Notes under the pieces: model-generated
What the model saw: the letters and a program-made list of their open reading frames with translations, nothing else
Databases searched by the model: none
What the model was told of the DNA's origin: nothing
Made by a program: the position numbers and the translations under genes
Shown: piece after piece, positions 52,301 to 63,421 of the stretch
Layout of the letters: every line of letters starts with the position of its first letter
Numbering within the stretch: the first letter of the stretch is position 1
Source: Narthecium ossifragum
Taxonomy: Eukaryota > Streptophyta > Magnoliopsida > Dioscoreales > Nartheciaceae
Direction: 5' to 3'
Assembly: GCA_963920575.1 (NCBI GenBank)
Contig: OY986966.1
Span: forward strand, 17,541,888-17,605,887
Length of the DNA stretch: 64,000 nucleotides

Positions 52301-53742
52301 TGATCGCTCACAAACGTCGTCGTTAAAACGTTGCAAACTCAATCAAATATTAAATTTATAATCCTTATTCAATCACTAAACTACTAGGTAGAAATAGCGA
52401 TGAAGTCGGGAGTCGATCCACAGGGAAAACGTTGGAAATCAAAATCGATTCTCAAAACCCTAAAACTAAGGAAAAGAATCAAAGATAGAATAGATTAAAC
52501 TAATGAAGAAAATAAATAAAAGGTTGATCAATTTGAATCAATGGATAATTGACTTAGAAATTACTCAATCCGCCCTACTTTCGCCTTCAATCTTCTCTAG
52601 TTATCCTCTTGTTCCCTTCTCTAAACATTATGAATCCACAGCTTCTTAAGCTTACATGAATTCCTAAAATAAGGTTTATGTTTCCAACGGCATAATCTAT
52701 CTTTGTTTAGCATAAATCATCTTTGGTCCTACGATTACATTAAATTATTCTACTCCTAATGACCTTAGCATGACTTATCTTCACATAGCATAGACTATTT
52801 CAAAGGTAAATCAAAAACCACATGAAAACCATCTTATGAATCTCTACAATCAATCACATAAATCATGTAGGATTGAAAATACGTCAAGAAACTCTGTTCC
52901 CTCAACTCTATTAACATTAAAAATCATATTCATAAGATCATGTCTTGAGGAGATTACAAGATTCAAACCAAAGAAGATAGAAAACTACATTAGGGTTTCA
53001 TGAATAATCCTAAGTATAAAAATTAGCAACTCAACTTTTGGATGAAAGCCATCGTGTTGGAATAGAAAGCTGTCACCATCCACATCCTCTTCTTCTTCTT
53101 CTTCCTCCTCCAAAGATTGACAAAAAGATGATAAGTTTTGCTGGAATAACCCCTTTATATAATAATAACCCTTAATCCCGGAATTAGGGTTATGGCTAAG
53201 TTAAGTTGGACCTCTAGTACAACTCGGAATTCCTTGTTCAACCCTGACAGCTTCTTCCAATCGCGACTGGGCTCAATCGGTTCGGAATTTGAGAATGAGT
53301 CCAACACAAAAGATGTAGATTTGGAAGTCTTCTGTCTTCTCCCGAAGAGGTTGCAATATTTGGACTTATCTAGAATATTTGGCGAATATGCTCCCTGGCG
53401 TCGACGGACCAGTCTTCCAGCAGCTAAATATCTTCATCTTCTTCGAAACTGCTATCAATCCGTCAGGAATCTCCAAAAGTGTCCAACATGAAAGTTGTAC
53501 GTCTTGATGTGTTCCAGATGTCATTCAAATTTCAGAATATTTGGACATAAGGATAATTTCTGGTAAATATTGTGCTAACAGTCGACAGAGCAGTGTATTT
53601 CAGCATATTAACCGAATTTCTTGCATTTCTTCTCAAAGCATGATTAAATCTGAAATCAACTAACAAACTATCAAATACAAACACTCTAGACCTAACAAAG
53701 GTAAATTAAGGGGTCTAATTACGAATATTTAGTGACTCATCA
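52301..53742 (-). repeat. Array LTR 1
   Basis: 1442 bp; on the minus strand TGATGAGTCACTAAATATTCG at the start and GTTTGTGAGCGATCA at the end. It differs from LTR 2 at roughly 30 positions, all before about 53505. The last 235 bp (plus coordinates) are identical. Confidence 0.88.
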
Positions 53743-55349
53743 CACCCCCCAACTTACACTTTGCTAGTTCTCGAGCAAAGAAAATATAAAAAGAAAGTAA
53801 TAAATCTAACTAGCCACTTTCGTAGGTCTCACGATTGCACTTAGCATGTGCAACAAGCCTTTAAACCCCTGGGTTACCCCAGTGGAGGAGTTATAGTCTC
53901 CTGAGGGTTTTCAGGGATGACACCCACAAACATCAATACATTCCCTTGAATATATCATTAGAAATCATTCACAATATTCATCAACTCTAATGCATGAAAT
54001 AGAAATAATATCCATAAATATACCCTTCAACTCATAGTCGCATAAAAACATAGTAAATCAAAACATGTCATAACATATTTCCAACACTTCAACATATTTA
54101 ATCATGATTAAAAATAACTTGAACACTCCTGTGTGTGAATGGGATTCCACATGCTTCAGAGCATCAATTATATCTAAACACTTCAACTATTCAAGATCAC
54201 AATCCTATCCAAGCACATATCTTCCACTTATCACATAGCAATATCTGTTTTGTTATGTTTTTTTATTTTTATATGGCATGTGCAATGTTATGATTTCTTA
54301 AGCTTTCTTCATGATCCATGTAACAAGGTTCAAGCCAGTGACTCTCAAACCAGAAGGTTTTAAGTCACTAAGTGTAGAACACTCTTCAGACTCTAATGCT
54401 CAAACCATGAATGCTACAAATCATAACTAGTCATTTTTTTTCAGGAAATTCAACCGTTTTACGCGAACACCACGCTGGCTAGGCGCACTGCCCGGTTACT
54501 AAATTGAAGATCTTTTTTTTTTCTTTTTTTTATACTCAGATAATTGCCTGTGTTCATGTATTTTCTGTGTCATGACATAAAATTGTAAACCTATCCCAGT
54601 ATCATGCTTAGAATCTAATATCAACCCCTTAACATGTGGAAGTGAACATGTGCATTAGGATATATCAAGCTATCCTTAGATCATGGTAAAAGTGTTAAAG
54701 TATAGAAATAGTATCATGCATAGCAAAAATTCACTATTTCTTATATGACATACAAGTCTCAGAATAATTCATAAGATAAATTTCTAAAACATGCACCTTT
54801 GTCAAATCATAATATAATCTCATTCTTTTGACATAATTCAAGGGATGTATAATATTTGGTTACAAGAAAAATATATGAGCATGAAATTTATAAATGCTAG
54901 CCCCCAACTTAAATGTAATTGTCCCCAATTATACTAAGTCATAAAAAAAAATCAAGTAATAAAGGGTAGAGATAACCATAATAAACGTTTCAAAAATATA
55001 TTTCTCTCTCTTCCAATTTTAGTTTAGGCATCACCATCATTGAATAAATATGTCCTTCCCCACCATAACCTGTCACAGAAATATATACCTTTCCAAAAAG
55101 ATCAAATATAACAAATAAAAGTCCAAAAAGGTATTAGAATCATAGAAAATTTCGGCATAGTCTCCTTTGTATTTTGCATGATATATTAATCTGTACAAAG
55201 ATGCATCACATAAAAATATAACATGTACAGATAAATATTAAAGGAGATAATACATCAAAAATAATCTTCTAGACATCACAGATAATGAAATAAAGGGCCA
55301 AAATAACCAAGCAAGGCAACCATCAGTTATCATCCGCATAAAACATCAT

Positions 55350-56220
55350 CACACACGGCGGCCGTCCGCGGTGAGATTAGAGTTCGAGATCGGTGGCAAA
55401 AAAATGAAACGAACACACAGGAGGTTGCTCTAGGATGTCTAGCAGTTCAGATCATGCTCAACATTGGCCGGATAGATGATAGAAATTTCCAGATCTGAAA
55501 TCGGAGCCTGGGAGCATGCAGATCACTGTCAGTGCCCGAACGGACGGCTATAGGCACGCCGGTGATGGATCGACGGTGAAACGGCTTCGCCGGAGAACGG
55601 GAAGGGTACAGGAAGCATCGTGGAAGCATAAGGAGTTCTCCGGTGAGGTCTGATCGAGGAATAGTGGCCTCCAGGCGGCGGAACGGCGCGGAGGACGATG
55701 ATGGCGGGAGATTGATTCCGGCGATCCAGACATCAATTGAGGTTGGCAAGGATCTAGGAAGAATCGTGGAGGGCCAACTAACTATCCTATGGCGGCTGAT
55801 TGAAGAATTGGGCTCCCAGACGCTGGATTGAAGGTCGCCTACGGGGTGAAGATCGCGGTGGTCGGACGCCGGAGACAGAGGCGGCGATGTTGAGTTTTGA
55901 TGGTGGTGGAAGGGTCGTGGGGGTGGAAGGAATCTTCTGGAGGTGGTACACGGCGGTGAACGGCCGTGGGTGATGGTTAAGACGATGGCCGAGGGCCTCG
56001 CCGGCGTCGGAAGAGAGGGTGTCGAGGGAAGAGGAAGACGGGGATGAAACGGTGGAGGGTTGGCGGAGGTTTTGGGACTGGTTTGGAAGGGTGAGGGCGG
56101 CCGGAGAGGTGCTGCGATGGGCGGCGGTGGCCGTCGGCTCGGGGACGAGCCGATGAGCCAGGTGGAGCCGGGACGATGAAGTCCCGGCTCGCTGGTGAGC
56201 CGACGGGCTGAGCTAATGAT
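55350..56220. other. GC-rich block, possible captured host sequence
   Basis: About 870 bp much richer in G+C than its surroundings, containing overlapping open frames on both strands. The largest, minus 56277-55447, is Pro/Ser/Arg-rich low complexity (FHPRLPLPSTPSLPTPARPS). There is no domain I recognise, and the composition alone could keep frames open. A captured host exon, perhaps a signal- or proline-rich N-terminus, is possible. The second copy is at 60909-61779. Confidence 0.4.
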
Positions 56221-56391
56221 AGGAGGAGAGAGAAAATCACAGGAAAAATTGGAAAAATAGGGAAAAATGGGAAACAAAATCTAAAAAATTAGGGGAAACT
56301 CCTAAAAGCCAGAAATAAAAATCATAAAAATTAATATAAACTCCTAAGAACTGGGTTTCCTCCCAGCAAGAGCGTAATTTTACGTCTTTCG

Positions 56392-57021
56392 CTAGACGCT
56401 CCCGAAACAAGATTTAGGAGGCCGATGATTCCATGTGAAGAAATACATGGCCCGGATCATGGTGAACGTATGCAGGCATGCTTCATCAAAGAAAACAGGA
56501 ATGCCCATAGCAAACAAAGTGTGCACAGGAAAAGAACATTTGATACGATTTTTGATGAAGGGACGATAGAAGTTAACATAGTCTTCACTCATGTTAGGTT
56601 TCTCCTCCTCACAAAGTTCAACTAATGGGGATGATATGAAAGGTAGAATCTCAACTTGAGGTTCTAAACAAGGAATATTGCTAACACTCTCATCTTCATT
56701 ATGTTTATCACTAATATGCACATCATCATCATTCAACTCATCATGTAAAACCGGCAATTCATCACAATAATTCTCATCATCACTAAAAATATTAGCTTCT
56801 AAAGCATGATCAAAATACATATAAGGTCCAGTTTCATTAGGTATGCATTCAGGAATATTATTTTCAAGGGCCGGCAAAATATTGTCACTAGTTGTATAAT
56901 TCGACAAAGTATTAGAACACATCAAAATTGCATGCATCATTCTCATTAGAAACATAAGCTTCACCAACATTGTCATCACAACCAGCCGGAACAGAATTAT
57001 TTGCATAGTCCTCATTCTCAT
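56392..57021 (-). CDS. Array internal ORF, downstream frame
   Basis: A 209-codon minus-strand frame whose first 35 residues overlap the MANFYVPPG ORF in another frame and look like an out-of-frame reading. From about residue 36 (SNTLSNYTTSDNILPALENN) it is acidic (DDENYCDELPVLHDELNDDD), then SEDYVNFYRPFIKNRIKCSF. It was probably once continuous with the upstream ORF through one frameshift near 56920. Function unknown. Confidence 0.5.
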   Translation of the reverse strand: MRMRTMQIILFRLVVMTMLVKLMFLMRMMHAILMCSNTLSNYTTSDNILPALENNIPECIPNETGPYMYFDHALEANIFSDDENYCDELPVLHDELNDDDVHISDKHNEDESVSNIPCLEPQVEILPFISSPLVELCEEEKPNMSEDYVNFYRPFIKNRIKCSFPVHTLFAMGIPVFFDEACLHTFTMIRAMYFFTWNHRPPKSCFGSV

Positions 57022-57454
57022 AATATAAATAAACCCTGTGGGCTAGTTGTCCTATTTGTGTCTCTATTTTCTTAATTGACTGATCATTAGAGTTAATATC
57101 GTTTCTTATCAACGTCATTTCATTCTGAAGCTCAGTTTTCATATCAACAATTGCACTCATGAGTTTGTCCAATGTCGGGTTAGAGGATGGTTGTGGAGGA
57201 TATTGTTGATCAAAATAAGGTGCTGAATTTTGGGCCGGTGTTTCTATATTCCATGGTTGAATGTTAGGGGGTTGATAACCTTGAAATTGCCAATCAGGGT
57301 TTGTATGATTTCTAAAATTCGAATTATAAAGATATGAATGTGAATTATATGACGGATTTGAGAAACCATATGTGTCATTATTGTAAGCGGGTCCATAACC
57401 AAAAGGCAAATCATCAGTCGACATGGCACCCGGTGGCACATAAAAATTAGCCAT
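56912..57454 (-). CDS. Array internal ORF, MANFYVPPG type
   Basis: I take the start as the ATG at 57454 (MANFYVPPGAMS), because this matches the start of the LARD-like ORF at 5405; an upstream in-frame ATG at 57520 exists. The N-terminus has GYGPAYNNDTYGFSNPSYNSHSY. A coiled-coil-like section follows (LDKLMSAIVDMKTELQNEMTLIRNDI ... IKKIETQIGQLAHRV). The end is acidic. The IETQIGQLA phrase also occurs in gypsy B gag (METQMGQLANSM at about 44725), which supports descent from an Athila/Tat gag. Confidence 0.58.
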   Translation of the reverse strand: MANFYVPPGAMSTDDLPFGYGPAYNNDTYGFSNPSYNSHSYLYNSNFRNHTNPDWQFQGYQPPNIQPWNIETPAQNSAPYFDQQYPPQPSSNPTLDKLMSAIVDMKTELQNEMTLIRNDINSNDQSIKKIETQIGQLAHRVYLYYENEDYANNSVPAGCDDNVGEAYVSNENDACNFDVF

Positions 57455-57839
57455 GCATGCAAAATCACATAAATAAGGACCACACCAAAGATAAGAAATA
57501 CAAATAGTGGGTTGGTCCAAGAGACGACTGTCGCTGATGCGTGCTTTTGTCCGACTTGCAGAAGCGTCTCGAACAGCTAGATAAAATAACTCGGAGTTTA
57601 GAACAAGCTTACCTGATTACGCAGTTCCGATCGGTCGCTCCCGTGTCCGACCGATCGCTCTTGGCGACTGGCTGCAGGCCCAAGTCCGAGAAACTCAAAT
57701 TTAGTAGCTATAAAAATCAAAAAAATTGTCAGAAATTCCTAAAAAGTGTAAAATAAAGAAAAGGAGAAATAAGAAAGATAAAAACCAAACTAAGCAAAGA
57801 AAAAGAGTCAAGAGAAAATCAATCAATTAACCGTCGAAT

Positions 57840-57862
57840 TCCCCGGCAACGGCGCCAAAAAT
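57840..57862 (-). promoter_or_regulatory. Array primer-binding site, copy 1
   Basis: On the minus strand TTTTTGGCGCCGTTGCCGGG directly follows the LTR end. It is the classical Athila/Tat primer site and sets the element's orientation. Copy 2 is at 63399-63421. Confidence 0.82.
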
Positions 57863-59301
57863 TGATCGCTCACAAACGTCGTCGTTAAAACGTTGCAAAC
57901 TCAATCAAATATTAAATTTATAATCCTTATTCAATCACTAAACTACTAGGTAGAAATAGCGGTGAAGTCGGAAGTCGATCCATAGGGAAAACGTTGGAAA
58001 TCAAAATCGATTCTCAAAACCCTAAAACTAAGGAAAAGAATCAAAGATAGAATAGATTAAACTAATGAAGAAAATAAATAAAAGGTTGATCAATTTGAAT
58101 CAATGGATAAGTGACTTAGGAATTACTCAATCCGCCCTAATTTCGCCTTCAATCTTCTCTAGTTATCCTCTTGTTCCCTTCTCTAAACATTATGAATCCA
58201 CAGCTTCTTAAGCTTACATGAATTCCGAAAATAAGGTTTATGTTTCCAACGGCATAATCTATCTTTGTTTAGCATAAATCATCTTTGGTCCTACGATTAC
58301 ATTAAATTATTCTACTCCTAATGACCTTAGCATGACTTATCTTCACGTAGTATAGACTATCTCAAAGGTAAACCAAAAACCACATGAAAACCATCTTATG
58401 AATCTCTACAATCAATCACAGAAATCAAGTAGGACTGAAAATACGTCAAGAAACTCTGTTCCCTCAACTCTATTAACATTAAAAATCATATTCATAAGAT
58501 CATGTCTTGAGGAGATTACAAGATTCAAACCAAAGAAAATAGAAAACTACATTAGGGTTTCATGAATAATCCTAAGTATAAAAATTAGCAACTCATCTTT
58601 TGGATGAAAGCCATCGGGTTGGAATAGGAAGCTGTCACCATCCACATCCTCTCCTTCTTCTTCCTCCTCCAAAGATTGACAAAAAGATGATAAGTTTTGC
58701 TGGAATAACCCCTTTTTATAATAATAACCCTTAATCCCGGAATTAGGGTTATGGCTAAGTTGAGTTGGACCTCTAGTACAACTCGGAATTCCTGGTTCAA
58801 CCCTGACAGCTTCTTCCAATCACGACTGGGCTCAATCGGTTCGGAATTTGAGAATGAGTCCAACACAAAAGATGTAGATTTGGAAGTCTTCTGTCCTCTC
58901 CCGAAGAGTTTGAAATATTTGGACTTATCTAGAATATTTGGCGAATATTCTCCCTGGCGTCGACGGACCAGTCTTCCAGCAGCTAAATATCTTCATCTTC
59001 TTCGAAACTGCTATCAATCCATCAGGAATCTACAAAAGTGTCCAACATGAAAGTTGTACGTATTGATGTGTTCCAGATGTCATTCAAATTTCAGAATATT
59101 TGGACATAAGGATAATTTCTGGTAAATATTGTGCTAACAGTCGACAGAGCAGTGTATTTCAGCATATTAACCGAATTTCTTGCATTTCTTCTCAAAGCAT
59201 GATTAAATCTGAAATCAACTAACAAACTATCAAATACAAACACTCTAGACCTAACAAAGGTAAATTAAGGGGTCTAATTACGAATATTTAGTGACTCATC
59301 A
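57863..59301 (-). repeat. Array LTR 2 (middle, apparently chimeric)
   Basis: 1439 bp. Its left part matches LTR 3 (one difference in 578 bp visible) and differs from LTR 1 at about 2-3%. Its right 235 bp match LTR 1 exactly. A 3-bp shortening of a CTT run near 58650 explains the 5562 to 5559 shift in period. Confidence 0.85.
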
Positions 59302-61950
59302 CACCCCCCAACTTACACTTTGCTAGTTCTCGAGCAAAGAAAATATAAAAAGAAAGTAATAAATCTAACTAGCCACTTTCGTAGGTCTCACGATTGCACT
59401 TAGCATGTGCAACAAGCCTTTAAACCCCTGGGTTACCCCAGTGGAGGAGTTATAGTCTCCTGAGGGTTTTCAGGGATGACACCCACAAACATCAATACAT
59501 TCCCTTGAATATATCATTAGAAATCATTCACAATATTCATCAACTCTAATGCATGAAATAGAAATAATATCCATAAATATACCCTTCAACTCATAGTCGC
59601 ATAAAAACATAGTAAATCAAAACATGTCATAACATATTTCCAACACTTCAACATATTTAATCATGATTAAAAATAACTTGAACACTCCTGTGTGTGAATG
59701 GGATTCCACATGCTTCAGAGCATCAATTATATCTAAACACTTCAACTATTCAAGATCACAATCCTATCCAAGCACATATCTTCCACTTATCACATAGCAA
59801 TATCTGTTTTGTTATGTTTTTTTATTTTTATATGGCATGTGCAATGTTATGATTTCTTAAGCTTTCTTCATGATCCATGTAACAAGGTTCAAGCCAGTGA
59901 CTCTCAAACCAGAAGGTTTTAAGTCACTAAGTGTAGAACACTCTTCAGACTCTAATGCTCAAACCATGAATGCTACAAATCATAACTAGTCATTTTTTTT
60001 CAGGAAATTCAACCGTTTTACGCGAACACCACGCTGGCTAGGCGCACTGCCCGGTTACTAAATTGAAGATCTTTTTTTTTTCTTTTTTTTATACTCAGAT
60101 AATTGCCTGTGTTCATGTATTTTCTGTGTCATGACATAAAATTGTAAACCTATCCCAGTATCATGCTTAGAATCTAATATCAACCCCTTAACATGTGGAA
60201 GTGAACATGTGCATTAGGATATATCAAGCTATCCTTAGATCATGGTAAAAGTGTTAAAGTATAGAAATAGTATCATGCATAGCAAAAATTCACTATTTCT
60301 TATATGACATACAAGTCTCAGAATAATTCATAAGATAAATTTCTAAAACATACACCTTTGTCAAATCATAATATAATCTCATTCTTTTAACATAATTCAA
60401 GGGATGTATAATATTTGGTTACAAGAAAAATATATGAGCATGAAATTTATAAATGCTAGCCCCCAACTTAAATGTAATTGTCCCCAATTATACTAAGTCA
60501 TAAAAAAAAATCAAGTAATAAAGGGTAGAGATAACCATAATAAACGTTTCAAAAATATATTTCTCTCTCTTCCAATTTTAGTTTAGGCATCACCATCATT
60601 GAATAAATATGTCCTTCCCCACCATAACCTGTCACAGAAATATATACCTTTCCAAAAAGATCAAATATAACAAATAAAAGTCCAAAAAGGTATTAGAATC
60701 ATAGAAAATTTCGGCATAGTCTCCTTTGTATTTTGCATGATATATTAATCTGTACAAAGATGCATCACATAAAAATATAACATGTACAGATAAATATTAA
60801 AGGAGATAATACATCAAAAATAATCTTCTAGACATCACAGATAATGAAATAAAGGGCCAAAATAACCAAGCAAGGCAACCATCAGTTATCATCCGCATAA
60901 AACATCATCACACACGGCGGCCGTCCGCGGTGAGATTAGAGTTCGAGATCGGTGGCAAAAAAATGAAACGAACACACAGGAGGTTGCTCTAGGATGTCTA
61001 GCAGTTCAGATCATGCTCAACATTGGCCGGATAGATGATAGAAATTTCCAGATCTGAAATCGGAGCCTGGGAGCATGCAGATCACTGTCAGTGCCCGAAC
61101 GGACGGCTATAGGCACGCCGGTGATGGATCGACGGTGAAACGGCTTCGCCGGAGAACGGGAAGGGTACAGGAAGCATCGTGGAAGCATAAGGAGTTCTCC
61201 GGTGAGGTCTGATCGAGGAATAGTGGCCTCCAGGCGGCGGAACGGCGCGGAGGACGATGATGGCGGGAGATTGATTCCGGCGATCCAGACATCAATTGAG
61301 GTTGGCAAGGATCTAGGAAGAATCGTGGAGGGCCAACTAACTATCCTATGGCGGCTGATTGAAGAATTGGGCTCCCAGACGCTGGATTGAAGGTCGCCTA
61401 CGGGGTGAAGATCGCGGTGGTCGGACGCCGGAGACAGAGGCGGCGATGTTGAGTTTTGATGGTGGTGGAAGGGTCGTGGGGGTGGAAGGAATCTTCTGGA
61501 GGTGGTACACGGCGGTGAACGGCCGTGGGTGATGGTTAAGACGATGGCCGAGGGCCTCGCCGGCGTCGGAAGAGAGGGTGTCGAGGGAAGAGGAAGACGG
61601 GGATGAAACGGTGGAGGGTTGGCGGAGGTTTTGGGACTGGTTTGGAAGGGTGAGGGCGGCCGGAGAGGTGCTGCGATGGGCGGCGGTGGCCGTCGGCTCG
61701 GGGACGAGCCGATGAGCCAGGTGGAGCCGGGACGATGAAGTCCCGGCTCGCTGGTGAGCCGACGGGCTGAGCTAATGATAGGAGGAGAGAGAAAATCACA
61801 GGAAAAATTGGAAAAATAGGGAAAAATGGGAAACAAAATCTAAAAAATTAGGGGAAACTCCTAAAAGCCAGAAATAAAAATCATAAAAATTAATATAAAC
61901 TCCTAAGAACTGGGTTTCCTCCCAGCAAGAGCGTAATTTTACGTCTTTCG

Positions 61951-62580
61951 CTAGACGCTCCCGAAACAAGATTTAGGAGGCCGATGATTCCATGTGAAGA
62001 AATACATGGCCCGGATCATGGTGAACGTATGCAGGCATGCTTCATCAAAGAAAACAGGAATGCCCATAGCAAACAAAGTGTGCACAGGAAAAGAACATTT
62101 GATACGATTTTTGATGAAGGGACGATAGAAGTTAACATAGTCTTCACTCATGTTAGGTTTCTCCTCCTCACAAAGTTCAACTAATGGGGATGATATGAAA
62201 GGTAGAATCTCAACTTGAGGTTCTAAACAAGGAATATTGCTAACACTCTCATCTTCATTATGTTTATCACTAATATGCACATCATCATCATTCAACTCAT
62301 CATGTAAAACCGGCAATTCATCACAATAATTCTCATCATCACTAAAAATATTAGCTTCTAAAGCATGATCAAAATACATATAAGGTCCAGTTTCATTAGG
62401 TATGCATTCAGGAATATTATTTTCAAGGGCCGGCAAAATATTGTCACTAGTTGTATAATTCGACAAAGTATTAGAACACATCAAAATTGCATGCATCATT
62501 CTCATTAGAAACATAAGCTTCACCAACATTGTCATCACAACCAGCCGGAACAGAATTATTTGCATAGTCCTCATTCTCAT
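61951..62580 (-). CDS. Second copy of the downstream acidic ORF
   Basis: Identical in translation to 56392-57021. See that entry for its content and the overlap with the upstream frame. Confidence 0.48.
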   Translation of the reverse strand: MRMRTMQIILFRLVVMTMLVKLMFLMRMMHAILMCSNTLSNYTTSDNILPALENNIPECIPNETGPYMYFDHALEANIFSDDENYCDELPVLHDELNDDDVHISDKHNEDESVSNIPCLEPQVEILPFISSPLVELCEEEKPNMSEDYVNFYRPFIKNRIKCSFPVHTLFAMGIPVFFDEACLHTFTMIRAMYFFTWNHRPPKSCFGSV

Positions 62581-63013
62581 AATATAAATAAACCCTGTGG
62601 GCTAGTTGTCCTATTTGTGTCTCTATTTTCTTAATTGACTGATCATTAGAGTTAATATCGTTTCTTATCAACGTCATTTCATTCTGAAGCTCAGTTTTCA
62701 TATCAACAATTGCACTCATGAGTTTGTCCAATGTCGGGTTAGAGGATGGTTGTGGAGGATATTGTTGATCAAAATAAGGTGCTGAATTTTGGGCCGGTGT
62801 TTCTATATTCCATGGTTGAATGTTAGGGGGTTGATAACCTTGAAATTGCCAATCAGGGTTTGTATGATTTCTAAAATTCGAATTATAAAGATATGAATGT
62901 GAATTATATGACGGATTTGAGAAACCATATGTATCATTATTGTAAGCGGGTCCATAACCAAAAGGCAAATCATCAGTCGACATGGCACCCGATGGCACAT
63001 AAAAATTAGCCAT
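62471..63013 (-). CDS. Second copy of the MANFYVPPG-type ORF
   Basis: Same as 56912-57454 apart from Pro to Ser at residue 8 (VPPG to VPSG) and one silent change. The downstream frame is repeated at 61951-62580, with the same apparent frameshift, so the shift predates the duplication. Confidence 0.58.
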   Translation of the reverse strand: MANFYVPSGAMSTDDLPFGYGPAYNNDTYGFSNPSYNSHSYLYNSNFRNHTNPDWQFQGYQPPNIQPWNIETPAQNSAPYFDQQYPPQPSSNPTLDKLMSAIVDMKTELQNEMTLIRNDINSNDQSIKKIETQIGQLAHRVYLYYENEDYANNSVPAGCDDNVGEAYVSNENDACNFDVF

Positions 63014-63421
63014 GCATGCAAAATCACATAAATAAGGACCACACCAAAGATAAGAAATACAAATAGTGGGTTGGTCCAAGAGACGACTGTCGCTGATGCG
63101 TGCTTTTGTCCGACTTGCAGAAGCGTCTCGAACAGCTAGATAAAATAACTCGGAGTTTAGAACAAGCTTACCTGATTACGCAGTTCCGATCGGTCGCTCC
63201 CGTGTCCGACCGATCGCTCTTGGCGACTGGCTGCAGGCCCAAGTCCGAGAAACTCAAATTTAGTAGCTATAAAAATCAAAAAAATTGTCAGAAATTCCTA
63301 AAAAGTGTAAAATAAAGAAAAGGAGAAATAAGAAAGATAAAAACCAAACTAAGCAAAGAAAAAGAGTCAAGAGAAAATCAATCAATTAACCGTCGAATTC
63401 CCCGGCAACGGCGCCAAAAAT

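Larger units (their letters stand above)
53743..57862 (-). mobile_element. Array internal region 1 (4120 bp)
   Basis: On the minus strand: primer site (57862-57840), a leader with the GATCGGTCGCTC...CGACCGATCG inverted repeat (57625-57665), the MANFYVPPG ORF, a second frame, a conserved GGGAGGAAACCCAG motif (56352-56367), a GC-rich block (55350-56220), a long AT-rich non-coding stretch, and a purine tract AAGTGTAAGTTGGGGGGTG next to LTR 1. Confidence 0.85.
59302..63421 (-). mobile_element. Array internal region 2 (4120 bp)
   Basis: Same layout as internal region 1. The differences I could find are single G-to-A changes on the plus strand near 60352, 60389, 62933 and 62992. The last turns VPPG into VPSG in the ORF start. 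Confidence 0.87.

Noticed and set aside
55447..56277. 276-codon Pro-rich minus-strand ORF (and its copy at 61006-61836) as a real gene
   Set aside because: The GC-rich block is open in several frames on both strands, has no recognisable domain and is low complexity. Kept only as a GC-rich block of unknown origin.
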